Made by a program: the position numbers and the translations under genes
Shown here: positions 49,737 through 58,747 of the stretch, in pieces
Layout: each line of letters starts with the position of its first letter
Numbering within the stretch: the stretch's first letter is position 1
Source: Paenibacillus thalictri
Lineage (GTDB): Bacteria; Bacillota; Bacilli; Paenibacillales; NBRC-103111
Direction of reading: 5' to 3'
DNA: 64,000 bases
NCBI RefSeq assembly: GCF_004307995.1
Contig: NZ_SIRE01000018.1
Coordinates: forward strand, 1 to 64,000
Notes under the pieces: generated by a model
Told to the model about the DNA's origin: nothing
Database searches by the model: none
The model's input: only the letters and a program-made list of their open reading frames with translations

Positions 49737-51884
49737 CTACGGCGTCGCGCCGCTATATAACGGTTCGATCAAACGAAGCAATGTTGCGACATCGTCGCGG
49801 TCCACTCTGCTGTCACCGTTTAAGTCGGGCACTGAATGACCGCTCAACCATCCAATGATGTGCTGGATGCTGATACGGTTTCCGCTGCCGCTCATCTGCT
49901 TCAGCTGCTCGTAGATTTGCTGCGTAACTGTCGGCAGCGTACGGTTTTCAACGTAAATACCGCCCGCAATTCCAGGTGAACCCTCGACTCCGTATACGGC
50001 GCCCGCATCGGCTGTCAGCCATGCCGCGGCCTGATATGGAACCGGCGATGACAAGGTTAAAGTGACGGTCTGCGGATTATCTGCATGATAGACGGCATTG
50101 CTTACGGAAACAGGGGCGCCATTGATGCTGACATGAAACTTATTCATATCTAAGGACGGCGAAATGGCCCGGCTGTATGTCAATATGATGTTGAAGCCTT
50201 GATCGTCGGTCCATGCGCTTAGCAGCACGGGCTGCAGCGAGGTTGGGTCCGCGAGTACGGTAACCGGCGGGGACGGGTCGCTTTCCACCCCGTTAACCTT
50301 CTGTACGGCGATAAACGTCTGGCCCGGCGATAATGCCGGAAACACGCCAATGCCGTTTGCATCGGCCGTTATACCCGTATATACGGCGGAAGTAACCGTG
50401 TTGTACAGCTTTAATTCGGCACCGGGGCGAGCGCCCGACACAACGATCTTATATACATCCGCACTTGCAAAAACAGGAATCGGCGTGACATAAACCGCAC
50501 GAACGACTTCAATGGCGGCATTGGCTGCCGTATCCTTAACGTTGTAAGCTACCGCAAAAATCCCGGGAACCGACGTATTCACCGCCCCGCCGTTTGGAGA
50601 CGCCACTATGCGGTTTGTTATATCTCCGTCCTGATCGTCCGCTGCACTTGCTCCCGCATCCGTATAAACTAATCCTTCCATAATTCTAACCGGATTAAGT
50701 CCGTTTAACGTAATGACTGGCGGCGTCGTATCCGCCAACACGACAGCTTCAGCAGAAAACAAGCCGGTAACATTAGAGACGGTCTGAGCGGCAATGTAGC
50801 TTTGGCCCGGTATTAATCCGGTAAAGGCAACGCGCCCGTCGTTATCGGCATTTTGGGTGTCGACCAGCTGCGGCTCTGCCGTATTCTTATACAATTTGAC
50901 CGTCGCTCCGGGTTCGGCATTGGAAACGGCTATCGAGCATAACCCCGCAGTAAGCTGCACTTGATCCGGTACAGTCACCGCCACGTTAGAGCGAGTGCTT
51001 TCAACACCACCGACCGTCTGGGTGACCAAAAATGCTCTTCCCCCCGGCGCATCGGCAAATCGTCCTGTTCCTGAGCCATCGGCTGTAATTGCAGCGCCAT
51101 ATTGAGCATGGGTGCTCGAATCATACAACGTCAATAAAGCGTTTGGTTGCGCCCCGCTGACTTGAATGCTTTTGACTTCCCCTGTTATGGAAACGGCCCC
51201 CGGCACATTCATTGGCACAAGCCGGAGACCTCCTCCCGTCAGTTCATCCGCCCCTAAAGGAATCGCAAACCCGCAAAATCCGTTGGCGGTCATGTTGACA
51301 ATCTGATTATTCGACGAATAATCGATGCTGCCGTACGGATAATACCCCTCAAGCGCCAAACCCTCGTATTCGACAGCAAACGGCAAACCCCGCAAGTCGA
51401 TGTTGGCATACCCCATAAGGTTGGAGGAATTGCAGCCTCCCGCATGAGCATAGGGATATTGAGTCAGTTTATAGCCATGATATGTATTTCCCGTTGATTC
51501 GCTGAAGGTGAAATCTCCGGTATCCACTTGAAATGTGGCTGGGTCGAAGCGCAGCTTCGTAAACGTCGTTCTGACTCCCGGAGAGCCGTCATCGCTATAC
51601 GAGCTGCCTCCTGCGGCATAAAATGAAAAATTCAGCGCACTTCCCGTATGCAGCAAATCGATATATTCCTTAGGCGAAGAGGTATTCATTCCGCTGCAGT
51701 ACACTTCAAAAACATTGCCATTGGAAACCAAAGTATAATAGCCATCGGTAACGGAAGACGAACCTACCTTCACATCCGCGCAAGAGGAGGGATTTGGCAG
51801 CGACGCCGCCGTTGCATGCGGGTACAACATCAATCCGGTAAGCATAAATACGCTGATACATAAATAGATCAAATAACGGCACAT
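49737..51884 (-). CDS. Secreted GON-domain protein with Ig-like repeats and dockerin-like end
   Basis: The 715-residue protein has a signal peptide (MCRYLIYLCISVFMLTGLML ... ATAA, cleavage near residue 27). Residues ~30-220 look like a GON domain, first known in animal ADAMTS proteases (CADVKVGSSSVTDGYYTLV, VEYEGLALEGYYPYGSIDYS, with several Cys). Three repeated sandwich modules follow, each starting with a VSGAxPxA-type line (SGAQPNALLTLYDS, SNAEPGATVKLYKN, SGARPGAELKLYN). An Ig/HYR-like module (GLVYTDAGASAADDQDGDIT) lies between the second and third. A SwmB-like domain and one dockerin-type EF-hand (DLNGDSRVDRDD) end the protein. The start is the ATG at 51884 behind GAGAGG. Role unknown; probably calcium-dependent surface attachment or matrix binding. 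Confidence 0.85.
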   Translation of the reverse strand: MCRYLIYLCISVFMLTGLMLYPHATAASLPNPSSCADVKVGSSSVTDGYYTLVSNGNVFEVYCSGMNTSSPKEYIDLLHTGSALNFSFYAAGGSSYSDDGSPGVRTTFTKLRFDPATFQVDTGDFTFSESTGNTYHGYKLTQYPYAHAGGCNSSNLMGYANIDLRGLPFAVEYEGLALEGYYPYGSIDYSSNNQIVNMTANGFCGFAIPLGADELTGGGLRLVPMNVPGAVSITGEVKSIQVSGAQPNALLTLYDSSTHAQYGAAITADGSGTGRFADAPGGRAFLVTQTVGGVESTRSNVAVTVPDQVQLTAGLCSIAVSNAEPGATVKLYKNTAEPQLVDTQNADNDGRVAFTGLIPGQSYIAAQTVSNVTGLFSAEAVVLADTTPPVITLNGLNPVRIMEGLVYTDAGASAADDQDGDITNRIVASPNGGAVNTSVPGIFAVAYNVKDTAANAAIEVVRAVYVTPIPVFASADVYKIVVSGARPGAELKLYNTVTSAVYTGITADANGIGVFPALSPGQTFIAVQKVNGVESDPSPPVTVLADPTSLQPVLLSAWTDDQGFNIILTYSRAISPSLDMNKFHVSINGAPVSVSNAVYHADNPQTVTLTLSSPVPYQAAAWLTADAGAVYGVEGSPGIAGGIYVENRTLPTVTQQIYEQLKQMSGSGNRISIQHIIGWLSGHSVPDLNGDSRVDRDDVATLLRLIEPLYSGATP

Positions 51885-51962
51885 GGATAACAACCTCTCC
51901 CGTAATCCAACATGAAACTTCACGAACTGTAAGTATGCTTTTACCAAATAGCAGTTGAACAA

Positions 51963-52158
51963 ACGAGGTAGTCAGACCCGGATCGGCTTGGGTATCAACA
52001 ACATGAGGAGGTGTATAAAGGCCGAACATGCACTGGTAAGTTATATCTATTTTATAAGCAATCCGACCTATTGCGCAATCCATTTTCAATAAGAAAAGCG
52101 GTCTGATCGACGCAAAAAGACGCTTTGTTTGCACAAAGCGCCTCTCATCTCAAACCTC
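51963..52158. other. Promoter region of the GON gene and SDR terminator
   Basis: The region holds no gene. It contains the SDR terminator (52114-52143), and the remainder is presumably the promoter of the GON-domain gene, although no clear -35/-10 pair stands out. Confidence 0.4.
52114..52143 (-). terminator. Terminator of the SDR gene
   Basis: GGCGCTTTG/CAAAGCGTC stem followed by TTTTTGCG on the minus strand. Confidence 0.85.
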
Positions 52159-52929
52159 TTATCTCATAAACATGCCGCCGTTAATTTCGATCGATTCGCC
52201 GGTCAAGTAAGCTGCAAGCGGCGACACCAGGTAAACAACCGCTCCGCTGACGTCCTGCGGGACTCCGCCGCGGCCAAGCGGTACGCTTTTAATCGAGGCG
52301 ATACGGCCTTCCTCGGAAGTAAACGTGGAGTGGAATTTGGTCTCTTCGATGAAACCGGGCGACACCACGTTAACCCGGATACCGTGTGGAGCAAGCTCTT
52401 TGGCAAGTCCTTTGGAAAGGCTCAGCACTGCGCCTTTGGACGCCGCATATACCGAAGCTCCGTTTGCGCCGCCGTTGTGTGCGGCAAGGGAACTCATGTT
52501 GATGATAACGCCGGATTTCTTGGCTTTCATGCCGGGAATAACCGCCTTGCTGACAAATACAGTGGAAAGCAGATTCACGTTCATGACCTTGCTGTACAAA
52601 TCAAGGGTCATCGTTTCAATCGTACGGCGTTCCACCAGGTGGCCCGCATTGTTGATCAAAATATCAACGGTGCCGCCAAGCGCTTCCTCCGTTTGTTTAA
52701 CCAGCGATGCGATTTCGTCTTCTTTGGTTACATCGGCTTGAATGATAACTGCCTTACGGCCAAGCTCGCGAATTTTCGCCGCGGTTTGCTCGGCTCCGTC
52801 ACGGTTGCTTAAGTAGTTCACGGCAATGTCTGCCCCGCATGCAGCCAAATCGATCGCAATCGCCTGTCCGATTCCCCCGCTCGCTCCAGTTACAAGTGCA
52901 ATTTGCCCAGTCAGATCAATATTCATCAT
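52159..52929 (-). CDS. SDR family oxidoreductase, FabG-like
   Basis: The 256-residue short-chain dehydrogenase has the NAD(P) motif VTGASGGIGQAIA (residues ~14-26), NNAG in ILINNAGHLVERR, and the catalytic Ser-Tyr-Lys seen as NMSSLAAHN...VYAASKGAV. The C-terminal SPLAAYLTGESIEINGGMFMR is typical of the FabG/glucose-dehydrogenase group. An Asn-Arg after the second strand (YLSNRDGA) suggests NADP(H). AAAGGGGA precedes two adjacent ATGs, either usable. It forms a single-gene unit; the substrate is unknown. Confidence 0.92.
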   Translation of the reverse strand: MMNIDLTGQIALVTGASGGIGQAIAIDLAACGADIAVNYLSNRDGAEQTAAKIRELGRKAVIIQADVTKEDEIASLVKQTEEALGGTVDILINNAGHLVERRTIETMTLDLYSKVMNVNLLSTVFVSKAVIPGMKAKKSGVIINMSSLAAHNGGANGASVYAASKGAVLSLSKGLAKELAPHGIRVNVVSPGFIEETKFHSTFTSEEGRIASIKSVPLGRGGVPQDVSGAVVYLVSPLAAYLTGESIEINGGMFMR

Positions 52930-53026
52930 AAATTCCCCTTTCGCGGTTAGTAACTCCCTCTATCATACCATGGACAGACCGCTGTCCTTAGGGATTTTTT
53001 TGGGCTGAATAGGGCTGAATTTAGGC

Positions 53027-53083
53027 GAGGGGGGACACCCCCTCAATCCCCCTTGGAGGGGGACTCCAGGCGCTGCGCCCTGG
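53027..53083. repeat. Three consecutive GC hairpins leading into array 2
   Basis: Three short palindromes stand in a row: GAGGGGGGACACCCCCTC (53027), CCCCCTTGGAGGGGG (53048) and CCAGGCGCTGCGCCCTGG (53066). The last overlaps the 22-bp leader shared with array 1. Confidence 0.75.
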
Positions 53084-53665
53084 ACCCGCCTAGCTTCGGA
53101 GCTCCTATGTGCCTCTTACACGCGCCTGTCGCACCTTGCCTTCGCTAACGCTTGGCGTAGGTGCTCCGCGCTCTTCTGCGGCGCGATGACGCATGGAGCG
53201 CCTGTGTGCCTCTTGCCCGCGCCTGTCGCACCTTGCCTTCGCTAGCGCTTGGCGTAGGTACTCCGCGCTTTTCTGCGGCGTAGTGACGCATGGAGTTCCT
53301 GTGTGCCTTTTGCACGCGCCTGTCGCACCTTGCCTTCGCTAGCGCTTGGCGTAGGTGCTCCGCGCTTTTCTGCGGCGTAGTGACGCATGGAGCGTCTGTG
53401 TGCCTCTTGCCCGCGCCTGGCCTGTTGCACCTTGCCTTCGCTAGCGCTTGGCGTAGGTGCTCCGCGCTTTACTGCGGCGCGATGACGCATGGAGCGCCTG
53501 TGTGCCTCTTGCCCGCGCCTGTCGCACCCTGCCTTCGCTAACGCTTGGCCTTAGGTGCTCCGCGCTCTTCTGCGGCGCGATGACGCATGGCGCCTGTGTG
53601 CCTCTTGCCCGCGCCTGTCGCACCTTGCCTTCGCTAGCGCTTGGCGTAGGTGCTCCGGCTTTAAC
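53069..53665. repeat. Tandem array 2, about 6 GC-rich units of ~97 bp
   Basis: Units begin at about 53094, 53191, 53288, 53385, 53487 and 53585, marked by GCATGG. The period is 97-98 bp with one 102-bp unit. Each contains GTGTGCCTCTTGCCCGCGCC, a hairpin GCACCTTGCC/GGCGTAGGTGC, and a second pairing GCTCC/GGAGC across the unit boundary. The skeleton (leader, GTGTGCCTC, CCTTCGCT, GCTTGG, CTGCGGCG, ATGACGCATGG) is shared with array 1 while the bases between differ. Open frames in it are probably not genes. Confidence 0.88.
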
Positions 53666-53673
53666 TAAAAAAC

Positions 53674-53703
53674 AAAAAACCAGCCTCTTAGTAAAGGCTG
53701 GTT
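53674..53703 (-). terminator. Terminator of mdh
   Basis: AACCAGCCT/AGGCTGGTT stem followed by TTTTGTTTTTTAG on the minus strand. It lies about 45 nt past mdh and ends the TCA unit before array 2. Confidence 0.9.
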
Positions 53704-53745
53704 GTATTGAATCGTCTATTTAATGAATGCAGGCGCGCGCGCCTG

Positions 53746-54687
53746 TTATACCGTAACGACTTCGATGACGCTGCGTACGGATTGAGCGGATTTGTCCAAA
53801 GCCGCTTTTTCCTCAGGAAGCAGTTCAAGCTCAAAAATTTTCTCGATGCCGTTGCCGCCGAGCAATGTAGGCACACCCATGAACAGGTTGTTGTAGCCAT
53901 ATTCGCCTTCCAGAAGCGCGATCGCAGGAATAATGCGTTTCTTGTCTTTGATAATCGCTTCCGTCATTTGCACAAGCGAAGCGGCAGGAGCGTAATAAGC
54001 GCTGCCGTTGCCAAGCAAGTTGACGATTTCGCCGCCGCCTGTCCGTGTGCGCTGTACGATCGCTTCGATGCGTTCAGAAGGGATCAGTTTTTCGATCGGA
54101 ATGCCGCCAACGTTGGAATAACGAACGAGCGGAACCATATCGTCGCCATGACCGCCAAGCACGAAACCGCGAACGTCTTCAACGGACACGTTCAGTTCTT
54201 GCGCGATAAACGTGCAATAACGGGCCGTATCCAGCACGCCGGATTGGCCGATTACGCGGTTTTTCGGGAAACCGAGCGTTTTGTTGGCAACGTATGTCAT
54301 GGCGTCAACCGGGTTGCTGAGAATAATCACGATGGACTCAGGGCAATATTTTTTCACATTTTCGCAAACGGACTTGACGATGCCCGCATTGGTGTTCACG
54401 AGGTCGTCACGGCTCATACCCGGTTTACGAGCGATTCCCGCAGTGATGATCACGATGTCGGAGCCGGCTGTGTCTTCATAATTTGCCGTACCGGTGATGT
54501 TGGCGTCAAAGCCTTGTACCGGGGAAGCTTCGAGCATGTCAAGCGCTTTGCCTTTAGTCGGATTTTCCAACTGCGGAATATCGACCAGCACAACATCTCC
54601 CAATTCTTTTTGGGCAAGCATCAGCGCTGTCGTTGCGCCGGTGAAACCTGCGCCGACAACCGTAATTTTTTTACGACGAATAGCCAT
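53746..54687 (-). CDS. mdh: Malate dehydrogenase
   Basis: The 313-residue LDH-like malate dehydrogenase oxidises malate to oxaloacetate with NAD. It has the Rossmann motif KITVVGAGFTGATTALMLAQKE, an acidic NAD-selecting residue in VVLVDIPQLENP, the substrate Arg in ARKPGMSRDDL, SNPVDAMTYV, and the catalytic His in FVLGGHGDDMVPLVRYS. AGGAGG precedes the ATG. It is the last gene of the citZ-icd-mdh run; a perfect hairpin lies in the 200-nt gap after icd. Confidence 0.95.
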   Translation of the reverse strand: MAIRRKKITVVGAGFTGATTALMLAQKELGDVVLVDIPQLENPTKGKALDMLEASPVQGFDANITGTANYEDTAGSDIVIITAGIARKPGMSRDDLVNTNAGIVKSVCENVKKYCPESIVIILSNPVDAMTYVANKTLGFPKNRVIGQSGVLDTARYCTFIAQELNVSVEDVRGFVLGGHGDDMVPLVRYSNVGGIPIEKLIPSERIEAIVQRTRTGGGEIVNLLGNGSAYYAPAASLVQMTEAIIKDKKRIIPAIALLEGEYGYNNLFMGVPTLLGGNGIEKIFELELLPEEKAALDKSAQSVRSVIEVVTV

Positions 54688-54836
54688 GGTATGTAACCTC
54701 CTGGTAATGTGGTTTTCGAGTGCCCTTTGCAGTGAAGCATTTTGGTGCTTTGGTTACGATTGTATGATTGGCTTGCCAATCTCATGCTCCCATTAAGGTG
54801 CTCTATACATCAACACAGCATACACCCTTTGGAAGT

Positions 54837-54868
54837 CTTAAATCCCCCTTGAGAAAGGGGGATTTAAG
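54837..54868. repeat. Perfect hairpin in the icd-mdh gap
   Basis: The 14-bp stem CTTAAATCCCCCTT/AAGGGGGATTTAAG with loop GAGA starts 17 nt after the icd stop. There is no T-run on the minus strand. It may stabilise the upstream mRNA or reduce read-through into mdh. Confidence 0.7.
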
Positions 54869-54884
54869 GGAAGCGTGCGCTAAA

Positions 54885-56180
54885 TTACATGTTGGCGATG
54901 ATTTGGTTTGCGAATTCGGAGCATTTTACTTCTTTTGCGCCTTCCATCAAGCGGGCAAAGTCGTAAGTGACCGTTTTGTTGTTGATCGAAGTTTCCATGC
55001 CTTTGTAGATCAGGTCGGCAGCTTCATGCCAGCCCAGATGCTCAAGCATCATAACGCCGGACAAGATAACCGAACCCGGGTTAACGACGTCCAAACCAGC
55101 GTATTTAGGAGCCGTACCATGAGTCGCTTCAAAAATAGCGTGGCCTGTCAAGTAGTTGATGTTTGCGCCAGGAGCGATACCGATACCGCCAACTTGTGCA
55201 GCCAAAGCGTCGGACAAGTAGTCGCCGTTCAAGTTGCAAGTTGCGATAACGTCGAAATCGGTTGGGCGAGTTAATACTTGCTGCAAAGCGATGTCGGCAA
55301 TCGCGTCTTTTACGATGATTTTGCCAGCCGCTTCAGCGTCTTTTTGCGCTTTGTTGGCAGCGTCTGTGCCTTGCTCTGCTTTGATTCTGTCATATTCCGA
55401 CCAGGTGAACGTTTTGTCGCCGAACTCGCGCTCAGCCAGCTCATAACCCCAGTTTTTAAATGCGCCTTCGGTAAACTTCATGATGTTGCCTTTATGTACC
55501 AAAGTGACGCTCTTACGGTTGTGTGTAATTGCGTATTCGATAGCGGAGCGAATAAGGCGCTCGGAACCTTCTTTGGAAACCGGCTTGATGCCGATACCGG
55601 AAGTTTCAGGGAAGCGGATTTTCTTAACGCCCATTTCTTTTTGCAGGAACTCCAGCACTTTCTTTACTTCATCCGAGCCTTCTTGGTACTCGATGCCGGC
55701 ATAGATATCTTCTGTGTTCTCACGGAAGATGACCATGTCAACAAGCTCAGGACGTTTAACCGGGGACGGTACGCCGTTGAAGTAACGAACCGGACGCAAG
55801 CAGACATACAAGTCAAGCTCTTGACGAAGCGCTACGTTCAAAGAACGGATACCGCCGCCAACCGGAGTCGTCAAAGGACCTTTGATCGCAACGATGTATT
55901 CGCGGATCGCAGTTAATGTGTCGCCAGGAAGCCAGTTGTTGTATTGGTTAAATGCTTTTTCGCCGGCAAATACTTCGTACCATGCGATTTTTTTCTCGCC
56001 TTTGTATGCTTTCTCAACAGCCGCGTCAAGCACGCGCTTGGAAGCCGCCCAAATGTCGGGACCAGTGCCGTCACCTTCGATAAAAGGAATGATCGGGTTG
56101 TTAGGAACTTGCAGCTTGCCGTCCTGAATTGTGATTTTTTCGCCTTCTGTAGGCAATGAGTAGCTTTCGAATTGTGGCAT
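54885..56180 (-). CDS. icd: Isocitrate dehydrogenase, NADP type
   Basis: The 431-residue enzyme performs oxidative decarboxylation of isocitrate to 2-oxoglutarate. Family marks include IPFIEGDGTGPDIWAASKRV near the N-terminus, the substrate-loop area LRQELDLYVCLRPVRYF, MVIFRENTEDIYAGIEY, VTLVHKGNIMKFTEGAF, and the coenzyme-region ATHGTAPKYAGLDVVNPGSVILS. The Lys-Tyr arrangement downstream fits the NADP-preferring Bacillus enzyme. The start is the ATG at 56180 behind GGGAGGA. It follows citZ by 159 nt. Confidence 0.94.
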   Translation of the reverse strand: MPQFESYSLPTEGEKITIQDGKLQVPNNPIIPFIEGDGTGPDIWAASKRVLDAAVEKAYKGEKKIAWYEVFAGEKAFNQYNNWLPGDTLTAIREYIVAIKGPLTTPVGGGIRSLNVALRQELDLYVCLRPVRYFNGVPSPVKRPELVDMVIFRENTEDIYAGIEYQEGSDEVKKVLEFLQKEMGVKKIRFPETSGIGIKPVSKEGSERLIRSAIEYAITHNRKSVTLVHKGNIMKFTEGAFKNWGYELAEREFGDKTFTWSEYDRIKAEQGTDAANKAQKDAEAAGKIIVKDAIADIALQQVLTRPTDFDVIATCNLNGDYLSDALAAQVGGIGIAPGANINYLTGHAIFEATHGTAPKYAGLDVVNPGSVILSGVMMLEHLGWHEAADLIYKGMETSINNKTVTYDFARLMEGAKEVKCSEFANQIIANM

Positions 56181-56339
56181 GTTAATCCTCCCAAACAGAT
56201 ATAGTAATTGACATAATGCAACGGGAGTTCGGCAGAAATACGTCTGTCCGTTCAGACAGATGCTTTTGTCGGACAACCCGTTGTTTGTTAAAATTATGAA
56301 TGCCTTGTTGCCTTACGGTTCAATCCTGCCAGCCGGAGA

Positions 56340-57452
56340 TTAGCGCTGATCGATGGAAACGTACTTTTGATGCGTCGGACCTGTGTATTCCGCACGAGGC
56401 CGGATCAAACGGTTATTCTCGAACTGCTCGAGAATGTGAGCTGTCCATCCGGATAAACGGCTGATTGCAAAAATCGGCGTGAACAGGTCGCGCGGGATTT
56501 CCAGCGTCGTATATACGGAAGCGGAATAAAAGTCCACGTTCGGTTTCAGGCCTTTTTGGCCGGTTACCAACTCTTCAATTTTGACAGACATTTCGAACCA
56601 TTTCAAGTTGCCTGTCATTTTGCCAAGTTCTTGGGACATCTTTAGCAGATGTTTTGCTCTTGGATCGCCGTTTTTGTATACGCGGTGTCCAAAACCCATG
56701 ATTTTTTCTTTGTTGGCAAGCTTAGTGCTAATGTAGTTTTCTACATTCTCCACAGTGCCGACTTCTTCAAGCATAGCCATAACCGCTTCGTTTGCACCGC
56801 CGTGCAGAGGGCCTTTCAACGCGCCGATCGCGGAAGTTACGCCGGAGTAGATGTCAGAAAGCGTCGCAACCGTAACGCGAGCCGCAAACGTGGAAGCGTT
56901 CAGCTCGTGGTCGGCATGCAATACGAGCGCTTTATCGAGTGCTTCGATGGCCACTTTCTCAGGATCTTTGCCGGTCAGCATGTAGAGGAAGCTTTCTGCG
57001 ACGGAAGAAGCTTTCTTCGGCGCAATCGGCTCTTTGCCTTCACGAATGCGGGAAAACGCCGCAATCACCGTCGGCAGTTGAGCCTGCAGGCGAATCGCTT
57101 TGCGCAAATTGGCTTCACGGCTCATGTCGCCCGCTTCAGCATCATATAATGCAAGGCTGGAAACAGCCGTACGAAGTGCCGCCATGGAGTTGGCATCTTT
57201 CGGATATGTCTTGATTTGATTGATCACTTCATTCGAGATAGGCGCGTACTCATTAAGCTGGTCGATCAGCCCAGCAAGCTCCGCCCGGTTAGGCAGCTTG
57301 CCGTACCACAACAAGTAGGCTACTTCTTCGAAAGTCGCATTTTCCGCCAAATCGTCAATATTATAACCGCGATACGTTAGTACGCCGTCAATGATGGAGC
57401 TGATGGAAGACTCCGCTGCTACAATCCCTTCCAAACCTTTGGTTGCCGTCAA
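56340..57452 (-). CDS. citZ: Citrate synthase II
   Basis: The 370-residue citrate synthase of the short Gram-positive CitZ type condenses acetyl-CoA and oxaloacetate. Catalytic His residues lie in LVLHADHELNASTF and MGFGHRVYKNGDPRAK, and the catalytic Asp in PNVDFYSASVYTTL; LHGGANEAVMAML is also family-typical. The start is TTG at 57452, supported by AAAGGAGAG six nt upstream; the open frame extends 31 codons further without a site. A CcpC-like box lies upstream. Confidence 0.94.
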   Translation of the reverse strand: MTATKGLEGIVAAESSISSIIDGVLTYRGYNIDDLAENATFEEVAYLLWYGKLPNRAELAGLIDQLNEYAPISNEVINQIKTYPKDANSMAALRTAVSSLALYDAEAGDMSREANLRKAIRLQAQLPTVIAAFSRIREGKEPIAPKKASSVAESFLYMLTGKDPEKVAIEALDKALVLHADHELNASTFAARVTVATLSDIYSGVTSAIGALKGPLHGGANEAVMAMLEEVGTVENVENYISTKLANKEKIMGFGHRVYKNGDPRAKHLLKMSQELGKMTGNLKWFEMSVKIEELVTGQKGLKPNVDFYSASVYTTLEIPRDLFTPIFAISRLSGWTAHILEQFENNRLIRPRAEYTGPTHQKYVSIDQR

Positions 57453-57570
57453 TGCAATCTCTCCTTTTACATACAAAATGAGGCCAAGACCGAAAGGCGC
57501 GCCCCCCGATCCTGCCTGTCCTTCGTCTTTCATGTTACAAAACAAAACGCCGGAAGCGTTTGTCGCTATA

Positions 57571-57629
57571 CTTTATGATAAAGGATTTATTTCGCAATGT
57601 GAACAAACTGGGACATAAAAGTTCATTAT
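57571..57629 (-). promoter_or_regulatory. CcpC-like boxes upstream of citZ
   Basis: ATAA-N7-TTAT (57615-57629) exactly fits the dyad bound by CcpC, the citrate-responsive LysR-type repressor of citZ and citB in Bacillus. A second AT dyad CTTTATGATAAAG (57571-57583) lies closer to the gene, as with the two-box arrangement known for CcpC. A -10/-35 pair cannot be fixed with certainty. Confidence 0.45.
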
Positions 57630-57755
57630 CACTATCATAAAATTAAGCTATCTCCGGCTATCTGACGTCACTATGTATCCAGTTCTCATCGATTTGCGGT
57701 ACGCGACAGGTATAGTATGAACATTACTCCTCATAAAAAATCATCAATTAAAAGC

Positions 57756-57805
57756 AAAAAAAACCGCCGGCCGCCGCGGCCCGACGTTCCTCGGACCGCA
57801 GTTCC
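57756..57805 (-). terminator. Probable terminator of the DUF1906 gene
   Basis: GC-rich self-complementary sequence on the minus strand (CCGCGGCGG..CCGGCGG) is followed by TTTTTTTTGC, directly after the stop at 57823. Confidence 0.55.
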
Positions 57806-57822
57806 CGCGGGAGAGAAAAGCG

Positions 57823-58569
57823 TTATTCCAATGGCTGCCCGGATGCTTTGCGCAGCTCGTTCGCCAGCCAGTGCAAATAATCTTTCGATTGCTGATCGGT
57901 CGCTTCGTGCCATGCCGGACCAATCCACGTATTGATAATGGTTTGCGCTACTCCCGCATCAAGAGCCGTTGCTTGTTCAATGGCCATCCCTTTTTGCCAC
58001 CCCCCGGCGTCTCCATTCGACTCGTCCAGATCAACACCGATTCCATTTACGACGATATCGTTCTGGTACTGGTACAAGTTGGCTCCGGTCAATCTGGCCC
58101 CTTGGCTCCAAGCATACGTCTGCCAAACCTTCTTGACGACGCCGCGGTCGAGCATGGCTTTGCAAACTTCGTATTCGCCGTACACTGCGCATTCATATCC
58201 CTTTATTTGCTGATCGAAAGCGCGCAGATATGCTTCAATTGCGTTATAGTTGGAAGCGGTAGCGTCAAAATCCACCGCGGCGTAAATGACTGAGCCTTTG
58301 GGCTGTCCGACTTCTTGTGCGTACTGCAGCGCCATAGCGCCGTCTTCAGCGCCGTTTGCGGCGCCGCCCAACGCGCGGTCCGCGGTGCGTTCAAAAACGG
58401 AAACGAGATACAATCCGGCATCGGTGCAAACCTGCGCTTCCGCAGCCGTCAGACGTTTCCCCGATCCGGGAGGAGCAAGATAGCGGCATACAAAAGCATA
58501 GCCATCCGCTTTGAATTTTCGGGCGAGCGCGGCTGTAAGCGGGGTTGCACAATCAAACCCTTTGGACAT
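57823..58569 (-). CDS. DUF1906 glycoside-hydrolase-like domain protein
   Basis: The 248-residue protein consists of one DUF1906 (Rv2525c-like, GH25-like barrel) domain. It starts MSKGFDCATPLTAALARKFK, typical of the family, followed by FVCRYLAPPGSGKRLTAAEAQ, SVIYAAVDFDA (acidic residues at the barrel mouth), CAVYGEYEVCKAML, WQTYAWSQG and GIGVDLDES. The domain occurs in cell-wall-lytic and phage-like proteins. There is no signal peptide. The start is the ATG at 58569 behind GGGGGTGAT. A peptidoglycan hydrolase role is possible but not shown. Confidence 0.87.
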   Translation of the reverse strand: MSKGFDCATPLTAALARKFKADGYAFVCRYLAPPGSGKRLTAAEAQVCTDAGLYLVSVFERTADRALGGAANGAEDGAMALQYAQEVGQPKGSVIYAAVDFDATASNYNAIEAYLRAFDQQIKGYECAVYGEYEVCKAMLDRGVVKKVWQTYAWSQGARLTGANLYQYQNDIVVNGIGVDLDESNGDAGGWQKGMAIEQATALDAGVAQTIINTWIGPAWHEATDQQSKDYLHWLANELRKASGQPLE

Positions 58570-58747
58570 CGTTATCACCCCCATGATCGTACAGTATATT
58601 CACCTTCGTATGCAGCCCGTGCGGGCACTCAAGGAAGAGGAATTGTCCGGCCTGACGCCCCTTCATTGCTTTTACAGTTCTTTTGCGCTTCGCGCAGCGA
58701 CTTGTTAAAATAGATACATTACGAAAATGGATGGGAGAGACGGGATT

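Noticed and set aside
53242..53723. Open reading frames of 60-88 residues through array 2
   Set aside because: Same reason as array 1; similar predicted proteins probably recur wherever this repeat occurs.
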